Of a DNA stretch of 13,013 nt, positions 1-6,789 are shown piece after piece. Position numbers and translations under genes: made by a program. How positions within the stretch are numbered: position 1 is the first letter of the stretch; every line of letters begins with the position of its first letter. The notes under the pieces were generated by a model. That model was given only the letters and a program-made list of their open reading frames with translations, ran no database searches and was not told the origin of the DNA. Where the stretch lies: the NCBI GenBank assembly GCA_026712885.1, contig JAPOPO010000500.1:1-13013 (forward strand), written 5' to 3'. The DNA is from Rhodospirillales bacterium. GTDB taxonomy: Bacteria > Pseudomonadota > Alphaproteobacteria > UBA828.

Positions 1-2
1 AT

Positions 3-86
3 GGCGACCCCCTCGCCGGCCGTATCCGGGTGCCCAAGGTAAGCCGCGTCGGCCTCGTGCTGCGCAGCGTCGTCCAGGCATGGTGA
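3..86 (+). CDS. hpnC: C-terminal end of probable squalene-pathway synthase HpnC (5' partial)
   Basis: Only the last 27 codons and the TGA stop lie in the window; the reading frame is open to the left edge. The tail contains GDPLAGRIRVPK followed by a short basic/hydrophobic end (LVLRSVVQAW). I recognise this as the pattern after the last helix of HpnC proteins, where a DPLA-R-V motif is common. HpnC-type enzymes belong to the squalene/phytoene synthase family and, by family knowledge, convert presqualene diphosphate to hydroxysqualene for hopanoid synthesis. The assignment depends largely on context: the stop codon overlaps the start of hpnD by 7 bases, and hpnC-hpnD is a standard pair. The catalytic part is outside the window, so the identity is an inference. 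Confidence 0.7.
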   Translation, partial: GDPLAGRIRVPKVSRVGLVLRSVVQAW

Positions 87-958
87 GTGCGGCGGTCAGC
101 CTGCCGATCCCGGAGGCGCCCGACCCCAAGCGCTACGTCGCCGAAGTGACCCGGGCGTCGGGCAGCTCGTTCTTCCTTCCGATGATGCTGCTGCCGCGCG
201 AGAAGCGCGAGGCGATGCTGGCTCTCTACGCTTTTTGCCGGGAGACCGACGACGTCGCCGACGAGATCGAGGACCCGGCGGAGTCGCGTGCGTTGATCGA
301 CGCCTGGCGTGGCGAAATCCGGGCGCTCTACCAGGGCATGCCGCGCCACCCGGTAACGAAAGCGCTCGCCGTCCCGGTGGAGCGCTTTGGGCTCGCCGAG
401 AAGCACTTCATGGAGATCCTGGAAGGGTTCGAGATGGACGGCGGCGGCGCCATGTTGCGGCCGACGCTCGCCGAGCTCGAACGCTACTGCCACTGCGTCG
501 CCGGCTGTGTGGGCCTGCTCTCGGTCGAAATCTTCGGGTACCGTGCGCGGAGCATTCCCACCTTCGCGGGCCATCTCGGCCAGGCCTTTCAACTCACCAA
601 CATCCTCCGCGACGTGGCCGAGGACGCGAAGCGCGGCCGAATCTACCTGCCGCAAGAGCTGCTGGCGAAGCAGGGTCTTGCGGACATCAAGCCGGAGGCG
701 ATCGGGCGCACGCCGGGGGTGGAGAAGGTCTGCCGCTCTCTGGGCGGGATGGCGCGGCGGCATTTCGGCGCCGCGAGCGAGGCTCTGCCACGCTCGGAAC
801 GCCGCTCCATGCGGCCTGCCATCCTCATGCGTAGCGTCTACGAGGCCTATCTCGACCGCATCGAGCGGGCGGGATTCCCGGTCGCAGGCCGGCGCATCAG
901 GTTCACGGCGACGCAGAAACTACGACTGGTTACGGGCGGGCTGTTGCGGACGATTTGA
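80..958 (+). CDS. hpnD: Presqualene diphosphate synthase HpnD (squalene/phytoene synthase family)
   Basis: The 292-residue product is a trans-isoprenyl diphosphate synthase of the squalene/phytoene synthase family. It probably condenses two farnesyl diphosphates to presqualene diphosphate, the first step of the HpnCDE route to squalene and hopanoids, in the cytoplasm or at the inner membrane. The first aspartate-rich motif is DDVADE at residues 57-62, preceded by LYAFCRET. The second is DVAED at 178-182 inside NILRDVAED, followed by RGRIYLP. Length is normal for the family. The ATG at 80 overlaps the hpnC stop by 7 bases; a GTG at 83 would give a GTGA overlap and is equally possible. Phytoene synthase (CrtB) is the main alternative, but pairing with an HpnC-like tail favours HpnD. 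No hpnE follows; the next gene after a 179-base gap is lgt. Confidence 0.85.
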   Translation: MVSAAVSLPIPEAPDPKRYVAEVTRASGSSFFLPMMLLPREKREAMLALYAFCRETDDVADEIEDPAESRALIDAWRGEIRALYQGMPRHPVTKALAVPVERFGLAEKHFMEILEGFEMDGGGAMLRPTLAELERYCHCVAGCVGLLSVEIFGYRARSIPTFAGHLGQAFQLTNILRDVAEDAKRGRIYLPQELLAKQGLADIKPEAIGRTPGVEKVCRSLGGMARRHFGAASEALPRSERRSMRPAILMRSVYEAYLDRIERAGFPVAGRRIRFTATQKLRLVTGGLLRTI

Positions 959-1002
959 CCGAATTGTCGTCTTCGGCCCGAGCCTCGGTGTGCGGACGGT
1001 GC

Positions 1003-1032
1003 TTGCGGGCGGCAGGGGCACGACCCTATAAC
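1003..1032 (+). promoter_or_regulatory. Possible sigma-70-type promoter for lgt
   Basis: In the 179-base gap between hpnD and lgt there is TTGCGG at 1003-1008, an 18-base spacer, and TATAAC at 1027-1032. The -10 matches the consensus at five of six positions and stands out in GC-rich DNA; the -35 matches only the TTG. Transcription would start near 1039, giving a leader of about 100 bases. No poly-T terminator for hpnD is visible, so read-through from the hopanoid genes is also possible. Confidence 0.35.
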
Positions 1033-1120
1033 CGGCCGCGCCGCGCGAAACTTTAGGAAAGCGCAGGCGGCGCGCCCGCTGCGCGCGGGTCGCACCGTGC
1101 GCTTCACGACGACCTTGAAC

Positions 1121-1133
1121 AGGGACAATCCCT
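1121..1133 (+). promoter_or_regulatory. Shine-Dalgarno of lgt inside a small perfect inverted repeat
   Basis: AGGGA (1121-1125), a three-base loop CAA, and TCCCT (1129-1133) form a perfect 5-bp stem ending four bases before the lgt ATG at 1138. AGGGA is the only Shine-Dalgarno-like sequence upstream, lying 12 bases from the ATG, slightly far. Folding would pair it completely and could limit initiation. The stem is short, so a role in control is inference. Confidence 0.35.
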
Positions 1134-1137
1134 ATCA

Positions 1138-1965
1138 ATGACCCTTGCCCTCGCCTTCCCCGCCATCGACCCGGTGGCCGTCGAAATCGGCCCCGTCGCG
1201 ATCCGCTGGTACGCGCTGTCCTACGTCGTCGGCCTGCTGCTCGGCTGGCAGTACGTCCGCTATCTCGCCGGAAATTGCATCGATGGGATGACCAAGCGCC
1301 ATGCCGACGACCTGCTGGTGATGGGCATCCTCGGCGTGGTGGTGGGCGGCAGGCTGGGCTACGTGCTGTTCTATCAACCGGGCTATTACTTCTCCAATCC
1401 CGGTGAAATTTTCGTGGTCTGGCAGGGCGGGATGTCCTTTCACGGCGGCGCCCTGGGCGTGCTGGTCGTCGTGGTCCTCTACACCCGCATTATGAAGATT
1501 AGTCTGCTCTCCGTCGCCGATGCGGTTTGCGCTCAGGTGCCGATCGGCCTGTTCCTGGGCCGTATGGCGAATTTCATCAACGGCGAGCTGTACGGTCGGG
1601 TGAGCGATGTTTCATGGGCAATGGTGTTCCCCGGTGGCGGGCCCGAGCCCCGCCACCCGAGCCAGATTTACGAGGCAGTCCTGGAAGGCCTCGTCCTGTT
1701 CGTGATCCTCGCGGTCGCCGTGCACATGCGGCGGGTGGTCCGGCGGCCGGGCACCGTCGCCGGGCTTTTCTTCGTAGGTTACGGCGTCGCCCGGATCATC
1801 GCCGAGCTGTTCCGCGAGCCGGATGCGTTCCTCGGCTTCATCCTGCCCGGCATCAGCATGGGGCAGGTGCTCTCGCTCCCGATGATCGTAATCGGGCTCT
1901 TCCTCATCCTCCGCATCCCGCCGGTGCCGCGGGTTGACGGACGAGCGGGCGGGCAGGCCGGGTAA
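1138..1965 (+). CDS. lgt: Prolipoprotein diacylglyceryl transferase
   Basis: Lgt is an inner-membrane enzyme that transfers diacylglyceryl from phosphatidylglycerol to the lipobox cysteine of prolipoproteins, the first step of lipoprotein maturation. The 275-residue length is usual. The family signature GRMANFINGELYGR is at 141-154, including the conserved arginine (R142). FHGG at 101-104 carries the conserved histidine (H102), and YGVARIIAELFRE near 215-227 contains the second essential arginine region (R219). Several hydrophobic segments are clear, for example near 20-37, 57-79, 103-118, 183-196, 207-222 and 243-260. The ATG at 1138 follows the hairpin-borne AGGGA described separately. The TAA stop shares one base with the next start (TAATG), so the following gene is translationally coupled. 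A lipoprotein that should be an Lgt substrate is encoded three genes downstream. Confidence 0.97.
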   Translation: MTLALAFPAIDPVAVEIGPVAIRWYALSYVVGLLLGWQYVRYLAGNCIDGMTKRHADDLLVMGILGVVVGGRLGYVLFYQPGYYFSNPGEIFVVWQGGMSFHGGALGVLVVVVLYTRIMKISLLSVADAVCAQVPIGLFLGRMANFINGELYGRVSDVSWAMVFPGGGPEPRHPSQIYEAVLEGLVLFVILAVAVHMRRVVRRPGTVAGLFFVGYGVARIIAELFREPDAFLGFILPGISMGQVLSLPMIVIGLFLILRIPPVPRVDGRAGGQAG

Positions 1966-3056
1966 TGACCGCGCTTGCGGAGGAGATACGGGGACGGATA
2001 CGGCGCGACGGTCCGATCAGCGTCGCCGCCTACATGGAGCTTTGCCTCCATCATCCCGAGCACGGCTATTACCGGCATGGCCGGCCCATCGGCGCAGGCG
2101 GCGACTTTATCACCGCGCCCGAGGTGAGCCAGATGTTCGGCGAGCTGATCGGGCTCTGGTGCGCAGCGGTGTGGCAGGCCATGGGTCAGCCGCGGCGGGT
2201 GTGCCTCGTAGAGCTTGGCCCCGGAAACGGTACTCTCCTCGCCGACGCACTGCGCGCCGCAGATGTCGCGCCGAGCTTCCGCGACTCCATCGACCTTCAC
2301 CTGGTCGAGTCGGGCAAGAGCCTTCGCGCGGAGCAGGCCGCCCTGCTCGCCGACGCCCAGCCGACCTGGCATCAAGGCTTCGAGACCGTGCCCCCCGGCC
2401 CGGTGCTGATCGTCGCGAACGAGTTCTTCGACGCGTTGCCGATCCAGCAGTACGAACGAATCGACGGTAGCTGGCAGGAGCGCGTCGTCACGCTCGCGCC
2501 CTCGTCCCAGGCTCTCCGCTTCGCCGCCACCGATTCAGTTCCCGTCGAAACCGGCCTCGGGTGCGCACCGTCCGGCGCCATCGTCGAGCGTGCGCCGGCG
2601 CGGGAAGCGCTCGCCGCTGCCCTTGCCACACGCATCGTTGCCAATGGCGGTGCGGCGCTCATCATCGACTACGGCCACGAGCAGCCGGGCTTCGGCGATA
2701 CTCTGCAAGCGCTCAGGCAACACCGCCGCCACGGCGTGCTGGACGAGCCCGGCACCGCCGACCTGACCGCCCACGTGGACTTCTCTTCATTGGAGGTGGC
2801 GGCCCGACGCGCAGGCGCCGTCGTGTTCGGTCCCGTGCTCCAGGGAAACTTCCTGAGAGCCATGGGCATCAAGGAGCGAGCGACCCGGCTCCGGCAGAAC
2901 GCAAGCGCCGAGCAGGCCGTGGAAATTGACTCAGCGCTCCGCCGCCTTACGGGCGCGCACGGGATGGGCACGCTGTTCAAGGCGATAGCGTTCGCACACC
3001 CGGCGTTAGGTGCCCTGCCGGGTTTCGAGCAGCGGGCGCGCGCGGCAAATCCATGA
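1965..3056 (+). CDS. Class I SAM-dependent methyltransferase, MidA/NDUFAF7 family (DUF185)
   Basis: The 363-residue product matches the COG1565/DUF185 family, whose mitochondrial member NDUFAF7 (MidA) methylates an arginine of a complex I subunit during assembly. The substrate of the bacterial proteins is not established, so a role in respiratory complex I is only suggested by homology. Sequence support: the N-terminal stretch HHPEHGYY (29-36), then GDFITAPEVSQMFGE (46-60), the SAM-binding glycine motif ELGPGNGTL (83-91) with LVES about 30 residues later, and NEFFDALP, all diagnostic of the family. A late IIDYGHEQPG stretch is also typical. The start overlaps the lgt stop by one base and the end overlaps the pgeF start as ATGA, so the three genes form a coupled unit. 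Length is normal and no disruption is seen. Confidence 0.92.
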   Translation: MTALAEEIRGRIRRDGPISVAAYMELCLHHPEHGYYRHGRPIGAGGDFITAPEVSQMFGELIGLWCAAVWQAMGQPRRVCLVELGPGNGTLLADALRAADVAPSFRDSIDLHLVESGKSLRAEQAALLADAQPTWHQGFETVPPGPVLIVANEFFDALPIQQYERIDGSWQERVVTLAPSSQALRFAATDSVPVETGLGCAPSGAIVERAPAREALAAALATRIVANGGAALIIDYGHEQPGFGDTLQALRQHRRHGVLDEPGTADLTAHVDFSSLEVAARRAGAVVFGPVLQGNFLRAMGIKERATRLRQNASAEQAVEIDSALRRLTGAHGMGTLFKAIAFAHPALGALPGFEQRARAANP

Positions 3057-3832
3057 TCGAGCCCATTTCTCACGCGCTGCTGGAGGATCCGAACGGCCGC
3101 GTCCGTCACGGCTTCTTCGGCCGCATTGGTGGCGTCAGCGAAGGTCTCTACCGCTCCCTCAACTGCGGCCACGGCTCGGGCGACGATCCCGAGGCCGTGC
3201 ACGAGAACCGCGCGCGGGCGATGAGCGCCTGCGGGTTGTCGTCGACGGTGCTCTGCACCGCATACCAGGTTCACAGCGCCGAAGCACTGACCGTCACCGA
3301 GCCCTGGGAGCGTGAGGCGGCCCCGCGGGTCGATGCGATGGCAACCGCGACGCCCGGTCTCGCATTGGCGATCCTCACCGCCGATTGCGTGCCGGTATTG
3401 CTGGCGGATCGCGATGCCGGCGTGATCGGCGCGGCTCATGCCGGCTGGCGCGGTGCGCTGAACGGGGTGCTGGAGGGTGCGGTCGAGGCCATGCAGGGCC
3501 TCGGTGCGCGGATGAGTGAGACAAGTGCGGTGATCGGCCCCTCGATAGGAGCGGCCTCCTACGAGGTCGGGCCCGAGTTCCCGCCGCCGTTCTTGGCTCG
3601 CAGGGCGCAAGACGTAGACCTATTCGCTCCGGCAAGTCGCGAAGGCCACTACTTCTTCGACATCGCGGGCTATGTCGCGCGTCGTCTGGGCAACCTCGGA
3701 CTCGCGGCGGTCCAAGCGACTGGCGGCGACACATGCGCCGAGGCCGGTCGCTTCTTCAGCTACCGCCGGAGCGTCCACCGGGGCGAGCCCGATTACGGCC
3801 GCAATATCTCCATCGTCGCGCTCGGCCCCTGA
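3053..3832 (+). CDS. pgeF: Peptidoglycan editing factor PgeF / laccase-domain protein (YfiH, DUF152)
   Basis: The 259-residue product belongs to the YfiH/DUF152 laccase-domain family. Members have been described as polyphenol oxidases and as adenosine/purine nucleoside phosphorylase-deaminases, and the E. coli protein corrects mis-incorporated residues in peptidoglycan precursors (hence PgeF). The physiological role here cannot be fixed from sequence. The metal-binding set is visible: H74 in QVHS, C112 in TADCVPV, and H129 in AAHAGWRG. FGRIGGVSEG (22-31) near the N terminus and GRNISIVALGP at the C terminus are family-typical. The start overlaps the methyltransferase stop by ATGA. Position after lgt and the methyltransferase is a common alphaproteobacterial arrangement. 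Length is normal. Confidence 0.93.
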   Translation: MIEPISHALLEDPNGRVRHGFFGRIGGVSEGLYRSLNCGHGSGDDPEAVHENRARAMSACGLSSTVLCTAYQVHSAEALTVTEPWEREAAPRVDAMATATPGLALAILTADCVPVLLADRDAGVIGAAHAGWRGALNGVLEGAVEAMQGLGARMSETSAVIGPSIGAASYEVGPEFPPPFLARRAQDVDLFAPASREGHYFFDIAGYVARRLGNLGLAAVQATGGDTCAEAGRFFSYRRSVHRGEPDYGRNISIVALGP

Positions 3833-3833
3833 T

Positions 3834-3914
3834 ATGCCGTACGTGATCATCTTCGGCGTTCTGCTGTTCGTCGGCATGGTGGCGAGCTGCGTCCTGGCGG
3901 TATCGAGTCCGTGA
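3834..3914 (+). CDS. Possible 26-residue single-span membrane microprotein
   Basis: An ATG one base after the pgeF stop opens a 26-codon frame, MPYVIIFGVLLFVGMVASC and seven more residues (VLAVSSP). Almost the whole product is one hydrophobic span of about 20 residues, with no charged residue. Its TGA overlaps the ATG at 3914 of the following lipoprotein gene as TGATG. Support for real coding: it fills the gap exactly, is joined to both neighbours, and 22 of 25 codons after the ATG end in G or C, as in its neighbours. A VASC tetrapeptide at 16-19 resembles a lipobox, but there is no positive N-region and little would remain after cleavage. No ribosome-binding site is obvious. It may be a real microprotein or only a translational-coupling bridge. 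I do not recognise it. Confidence 0.4.
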   Translation: MPYVIIFGVLLFVGMVASCVLAVSSP

Positions 3915-5035
3915 TGTGCCGGACCAGCGCTGCCTTTCGCTCTCGGCGGGGCGCGGTGTCGCTCGGGCTGAGCCTCATCCTGTGCGTAGCGCTCGTAGCC
4001 TGCGGCGATCTGCCCCGCCCCTTCCAGCCGGCTCACAAGAGCACGTACGTATGGTCCGGCCCCGGAGACGTCGCCTGGGGTAGCATCCTGGTGCCGCCCG
4101 TCGAGGGATTGCCAGCACTTCAATCCGAGGCGTTGGTGCAACAAGTCGCGGATGCGCTGCGAACGAGAGACGTGCCCGCGAGCGCCCGCGCCGGCGGACG
4201 CGGCAGCCTCGTCTTGGCCGGACACGTTGCGGTCGTCACCGGCAAGCTCAGATGGTCGCTGATCACGCCCGTCGGCGAGACCGCGCTCAGTTTCGAAGAA
4301 CCGAGGCTCGATGCGCCGTCTAGCGGAACGTCGGCTGCCGATCTCGCTGCAATCGCGGCGCGGGTCGCCGGCCAAGTCGCTGCGTTCCTGAAACCGCCGG
4401 CGACCGAAGATCCGGGCCATCCGTCTCAGCTGCCCGTGGTTGTCGAAGCGGTTCGCGGCGCCCCGGGTGACGGCGGCATCGCGCTCGCCCGCGCCATGCG
4501 GCATTCGCTCGCCCGCGTCGGCGTGACCGTCGCCGATGGCTCCAACGAGGGGTCTCTCTCGGTCCAGGGCTGGGTCTCGGTCGCGCGAGATGACAGCACG
4601 ACGGCAAGCGCGACCGTGACGATCGCATGGGATGTCCTGCATCCCGACGGCACCAGACTCGGCACCATCACCCAGAGAAACCGCGTCGGCGCTGACCAAC
4701 TCACCGGCACGTGGGGCGTTCTGCCTCGGCTAGTCGCCCGGGCCGGTGCGCCGGGCATCGCGCAACTGCTCGCTCGACCGGACGTTCGCCAAGCCACCCA
4801 GCTGCCTCGGCGCAAGGCATCCGAGAAATCGCCCGTCCTGTCGGCTACCGAGTCGCCACTCGCGTTGCTGATCGAAGCGTCCGCCAGGCCAACTACGGCG
4901 CTCGCGGAGGCGCCTCCCACGCCGATCACACGGCCGCAAACCAAGTTGCGCTTCAAGCCGCTGCCCGAAGCACCGGCCATACCAGCGGTGGCGGTGGTCG
5001 AGGCGCCAATCGCGGTCTCCGTCACGGTGCGGTAA
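3911..5035 (+). CDS. Uncharacterised lipoprotein with two tandem copies of one domain
   Basis: I do not recognise a named family. The N terminus has a basic region (RSRR, 10-13), a hydrophobic core, and the lipobox LVAC with the cysteine at residue 31, so it is a predicted lipoprotein. The +2 residue is Gly, not Asp, which favours the outer membrane. The mature part begins CGDLPRPFQP. Residues about 58-161 and 173-289 appear to be two copies of one unit: a short beta strand with VPPVEG / VEAVRG, a helix, a strand-rich part with SLVLAGHV / SLSVQGWV, then RWSLITPVG / AWDVLHPDG, and a closing Ala-rich helix. The last 80 or so residues are Pro/Ala-rich and probably disordered. The start may be GTG 3911 or ATG 3914; the latter overlaps the preceding stop as TGATG. 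It should be lipidated by Lgt encoded upstream. Confidence 0.8.
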   Translation: MMCRTSAAFRSRRGAVSLGLSLILCVALVACGDLPRPFQPAHKSTYVWSGPGDVAWGSILVPPVEGLPALQSEALVQQVADALRTRDVPASARAGGRGSLVLAGHVAVVTGKLRWSLITPVGETALSFEEPRLDAPSSGTSAADLAAIAARVAGQVAAFLKPPATEDPGHPSQLPVVVEAVRGAPGDGGIALARAMRHSLARVGVTVADGSNEGSLSVQGWVSVARDDSTTASATVTIAWDVLHPDGTRLGTITQRNRVGADQLTGTWGVLPRLVARAGAPGIAQLLARPDVRQATQLPRRKASEKSPVLSATESPLALLIEASARPTTALAEAPPTPITRPQTKLRFKPLPEAPAIPAVAVVEAPIAVSVTVR

Positions 5036-5040
5036 CGTCA

Positions 5041-5069
5041 TTTACAGGACAGGGTCAGATTGATACAGT
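5041..5069 (+). promoter_or_regulatory. Possible sigma-70-type promoter for prs
   Basis: In the gap of about 107 bases before prs, TTTACA (5041-5046, five of six to the consensus -35) and TACAGT (5064-5069, four of six to the -10) are separated by 17 bases. This AT-richer patch differs from the surrounding DNA. Transcription would begin near 5076, about 67 bases before the prs start. It would allow the prs-rplY-pth-ychF group to be expressed independently of lgt-pgeF-lipoprotein. Confidence 0.4.
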
Positions 5070-5127
5070 CCGCGCGCTTTCGGGGCCTGCGACGCGGCCC
5101 GGCAGGCCTTACCCCGCCCCACGCTCC

Positions 5128-5133
5128 AGGGAA
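5128..5133 (+). promoter_or_regulatory. Ribosome-binding site fixing the prs start
   Basis: AGGGAA lies nine bases before the ATG at 5143. The same frame is open upstream to 4711, overlapping the lipoprotein gene, but that extension has low-complexity Arg/Ser/Gly composition and no family similarity. The site and the family-typical N terminus (MKLVAGNSNRPLA) fix the start at 5143. Confidence 0.7.
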
Positions 5134-5142
5134 CCGTCATCG

Positions 5143-6075
5143 ATGAAGCTTGTTGCCGGGAACAGCAACCGGCCGCTGGCTGAGGCGATCGCGTCGGCGC
5201 TCGGCACCGAGCTGACGCGCGCCTCGATCCGCCGCTTCTCCGATTCGGAGATATTCGTGGAGATCCTCGAGAACGTGCGCGGCGAGGATGTCTTCCTGAT
5301 TCAATCCACATCGACGCCGGCCAACGACAACCTGGTGGAGTTGCTGGTCTGTCTCGATGCCTTGAAGCGCGCCTCGGCGCAGCGCGTGACGGCGGTCGTG
5401 CCCTATTTCGGCTACGCGCGGCAGGACCGGAAGTCGGCGCCACGCACGCCGATCTCCGCCAAGCTGGTCGCCAACCTGATCGAGGCGAGCGGCGCCAACC
5501 GGGTTCTTACTCTGGACCTGCATGCCGGCCAGATTCAGGGCTTCTTCGACATTCCGGTGGACAATCTCTACGCAGCGCCCGTGATGGTCGATGACATCCG
5601 GCAAAACTACAACAACGAGACGCTGATGTTCGTCTCGCCCGATGTGGGCGGCGTGCTGCGGGCGCGCGCCATGGCCAAGCGCTTCAATGCAGACCTTTCG
5701 ATCGTGGACAAGAGGCGCGAGCAGGCCGGCCAGTCGGAAGTCATGAACATCATCGGCGATGTCGAGGGCCGCCGCTGCATCATCGTGGACGATATCGTGG
5801 ATTCGGCGGGCACCCTATGCAACGCGGCCGCCGCGCTGAAGGACGCGGGCGCGAAAGCCGTCCACGGCTATGTCTCGCACGCGGTGCTATCGGGCGAGGC
5901 GGTGGCGCGGGTCTCTTCGTCGGAGCTCGAATCCCTGGTGGTGACGGACAGCATTCAAACCAGCGAAGCCGTAAAGAACGCGGAGAACATCCGCATCCTG
6001 ACGATCGCGGCGTTGATGGCCGAATCGATTCTGCGTATCAGCTCGGAGACCTCGGTTTCGAGCCTCTTCGATTGA
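5143..6075 (+). CDS. prs: Ribose-phosphate pyrophosphokinase (PRPP synthase, class I)
   Basis: The cytoplasmic enzyme transfers pyrophosphate from ATP to ribose 5-phosphate to make PRPP, the precursor for purine, pyrimidine, NAD, histidine and tryptophan synthesis. The 310-residue length is typical of class I enzymes. Visible motifs: RRFSDSEIFVEI (30-41), the catalytic/ATP region PYFGYARQDRK (87-97), the PRPP synthase signature DLHAGQIQGFFDIPVD (125-140), the flexible-loop residues VDKRR (188-192), and the ribose-phosphate loop DDIVDSAGTL (216-225). The adjacent genes rplY, pth and ychF follow 33 bases or less apart, a well-known alphaproteobacterial cluster joining nucleotide supply with translation. 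A promoter-like element and a clear AGGGAA precede it. All key motifs are intact. Confidence 0.97.
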   Translation: MKLVAGNSNRPLAEAIASALGTELTRASIRRFSDSEIFVEILENVRGEDVFLIQSTSTPANDNLVELLVCLDALKRASAQRVTAVVPYFGYARQDRKSAPRTPISAKLVANLIEASGANRVLTLDLHAGQIQGFFDIPVDNLYAAPVMVDDIRQNYNNETLMFVSPDVGGVLRARAMAKRFNADLSIVDKRREQAGQSEVMNIIGDVEGRRCIIVDDIVDSAGTLCNAAAALKDAGAKAVHGYVSHAVLSGEAVARVSSSELESLVVTDSIQTSEAVKNAENIRILTIAALMAESILRISSETSVSSLFD

Positions 6076-6108
6076 CACAAGCGACCAGAATACCGGAGAC
6101 ACCCGACC

Positions 6109-6789
6109 ATGAGTGACGAAGTAATGATCGACGCACTGCCGCGCGAGCCACGCGGCAAGGGAGGTGCGCGGACGCTCAGGCGCGAAGGCCGCACGCCGGC
6201 CATCGTTTACGGCGGCGGCGGCGAGCCGCTCTCCATATCGCTCGACTACAACGTGATGGAACGAGAGCTTGGCCGCCGGGGCTTCTTCGCCCGTCTCTAC
6301 GACCTCAGGGTCAACGGCGACGTCATCCGGGTTCTGCCCCGCGACGTTCAGGTCGATCCGGTCACCGATGCGCCGATCCACATCGACTTCATCCGCTACG
6401 TCGCCGGCGCGACGCTTGCGGTCTCGGTGGAGGTCCGCTTCGAGGGCCAGGAGGAGTGCGAGGGCCTGAAACGTGGCGGCGTGCTCAACATCGTCCGCCA
6501 CGAGGTTGAGCTTATGTGTCCGCTCGAGGCGATGCCTGAATTTCTCGTGGCGGACGTGTCCGGATGCGAGATCGGCGACAGCATCCACATCAGCCAAATC
6601 GAGCTTCCGGAGGGCGTGACGCCCACCATTACCGATCGGGACTTCACCGTCGCCACCATCGCCGCACCCACGGTCATCGTCGAGCCGGTCGAGGAGGAAG
6701 AAGGCGAGGAAGGCGAGGAGGAGGAAGGCGCCGAGGCTGGGGCAGAGGATGCCGAGGCGGTGCCGGCCGAGGAAGGCGAGGAGTCGTAG
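6109..6789 (+). CDS. rplY: 50S ribosomal protein bL25, long (CTC) form with acidic tail
   Basis: bL25 binds 5S rRNA in the large ribosomal subunit. This is the long form (226 residues), related to the general stress protein CTC, with an N-terminal 5S-binding domain of about 95 residues, including GGARTLRREGRTPAIVYGG (18-36), and a beta-rich TL5-type C-terminal domain containing RGGVLNIVRHEVELMCP (122-138). Residues about 192-226 form a strongly acidic Glu/Gly/Ala tail, probably disordered; its GAG/GAA/GGC codons make a purine-rich block near 6690-6783. GGAGA at about 6094-6098 is a suitable ribosome-binding site for the ATG at 6109. The gap from prs is 33 bases, and the 3' end overlaps the apparent pth start by 41 bases. 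Confidence 0.95.
   Translation: MSDEVMIDALPREPRGKGGARTLRREGRTPAIVYGGGGEPLSISLDYNVMERELGRRGFFARLYDLRVNGDVIRVLPRDVQVDPVTDAPIHIDFIRYVAGATLAVSVEVRFEGQEECEGLKRGGVLNIVRHEVELMCPLEAMPEFLVADVSGCEIGDSIHISQIELPEGVTPTITDRDFTVATIAAPTVIVEPVEEEEGEEGEEEEGAEAGAEDAEAVPAEEGEES

Noticed and set aside
972..991. Short inverted sequence after hpnD (CCGAG/CTCGG) as a terminator
   Set aside because: The two arms are separated by a single base, so the usable stem is only about four pairs, and no T-tract follows.
3879..3890. Lipobox-like VASC in the 26-codon frame, suggesting a tiny lipoprotein
   Set aside because: No basic N-region, and only seven residues would follow the cysteine.
3620..4699. Minus-strand open frame of 359 codons opposite pgeF and the lipoprotein gene
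   Set aside because: Shadow of the sense genes; no motif, and the sense strand has signal peptide, lipobox and gene coupling.
4711..5142. N-terminal extension of prs upstream of 5143
   Set aside because: Overlaps the lipoprotein gene, is low-complexity, and the family N terminus and ribosome-binding site are at 5143.
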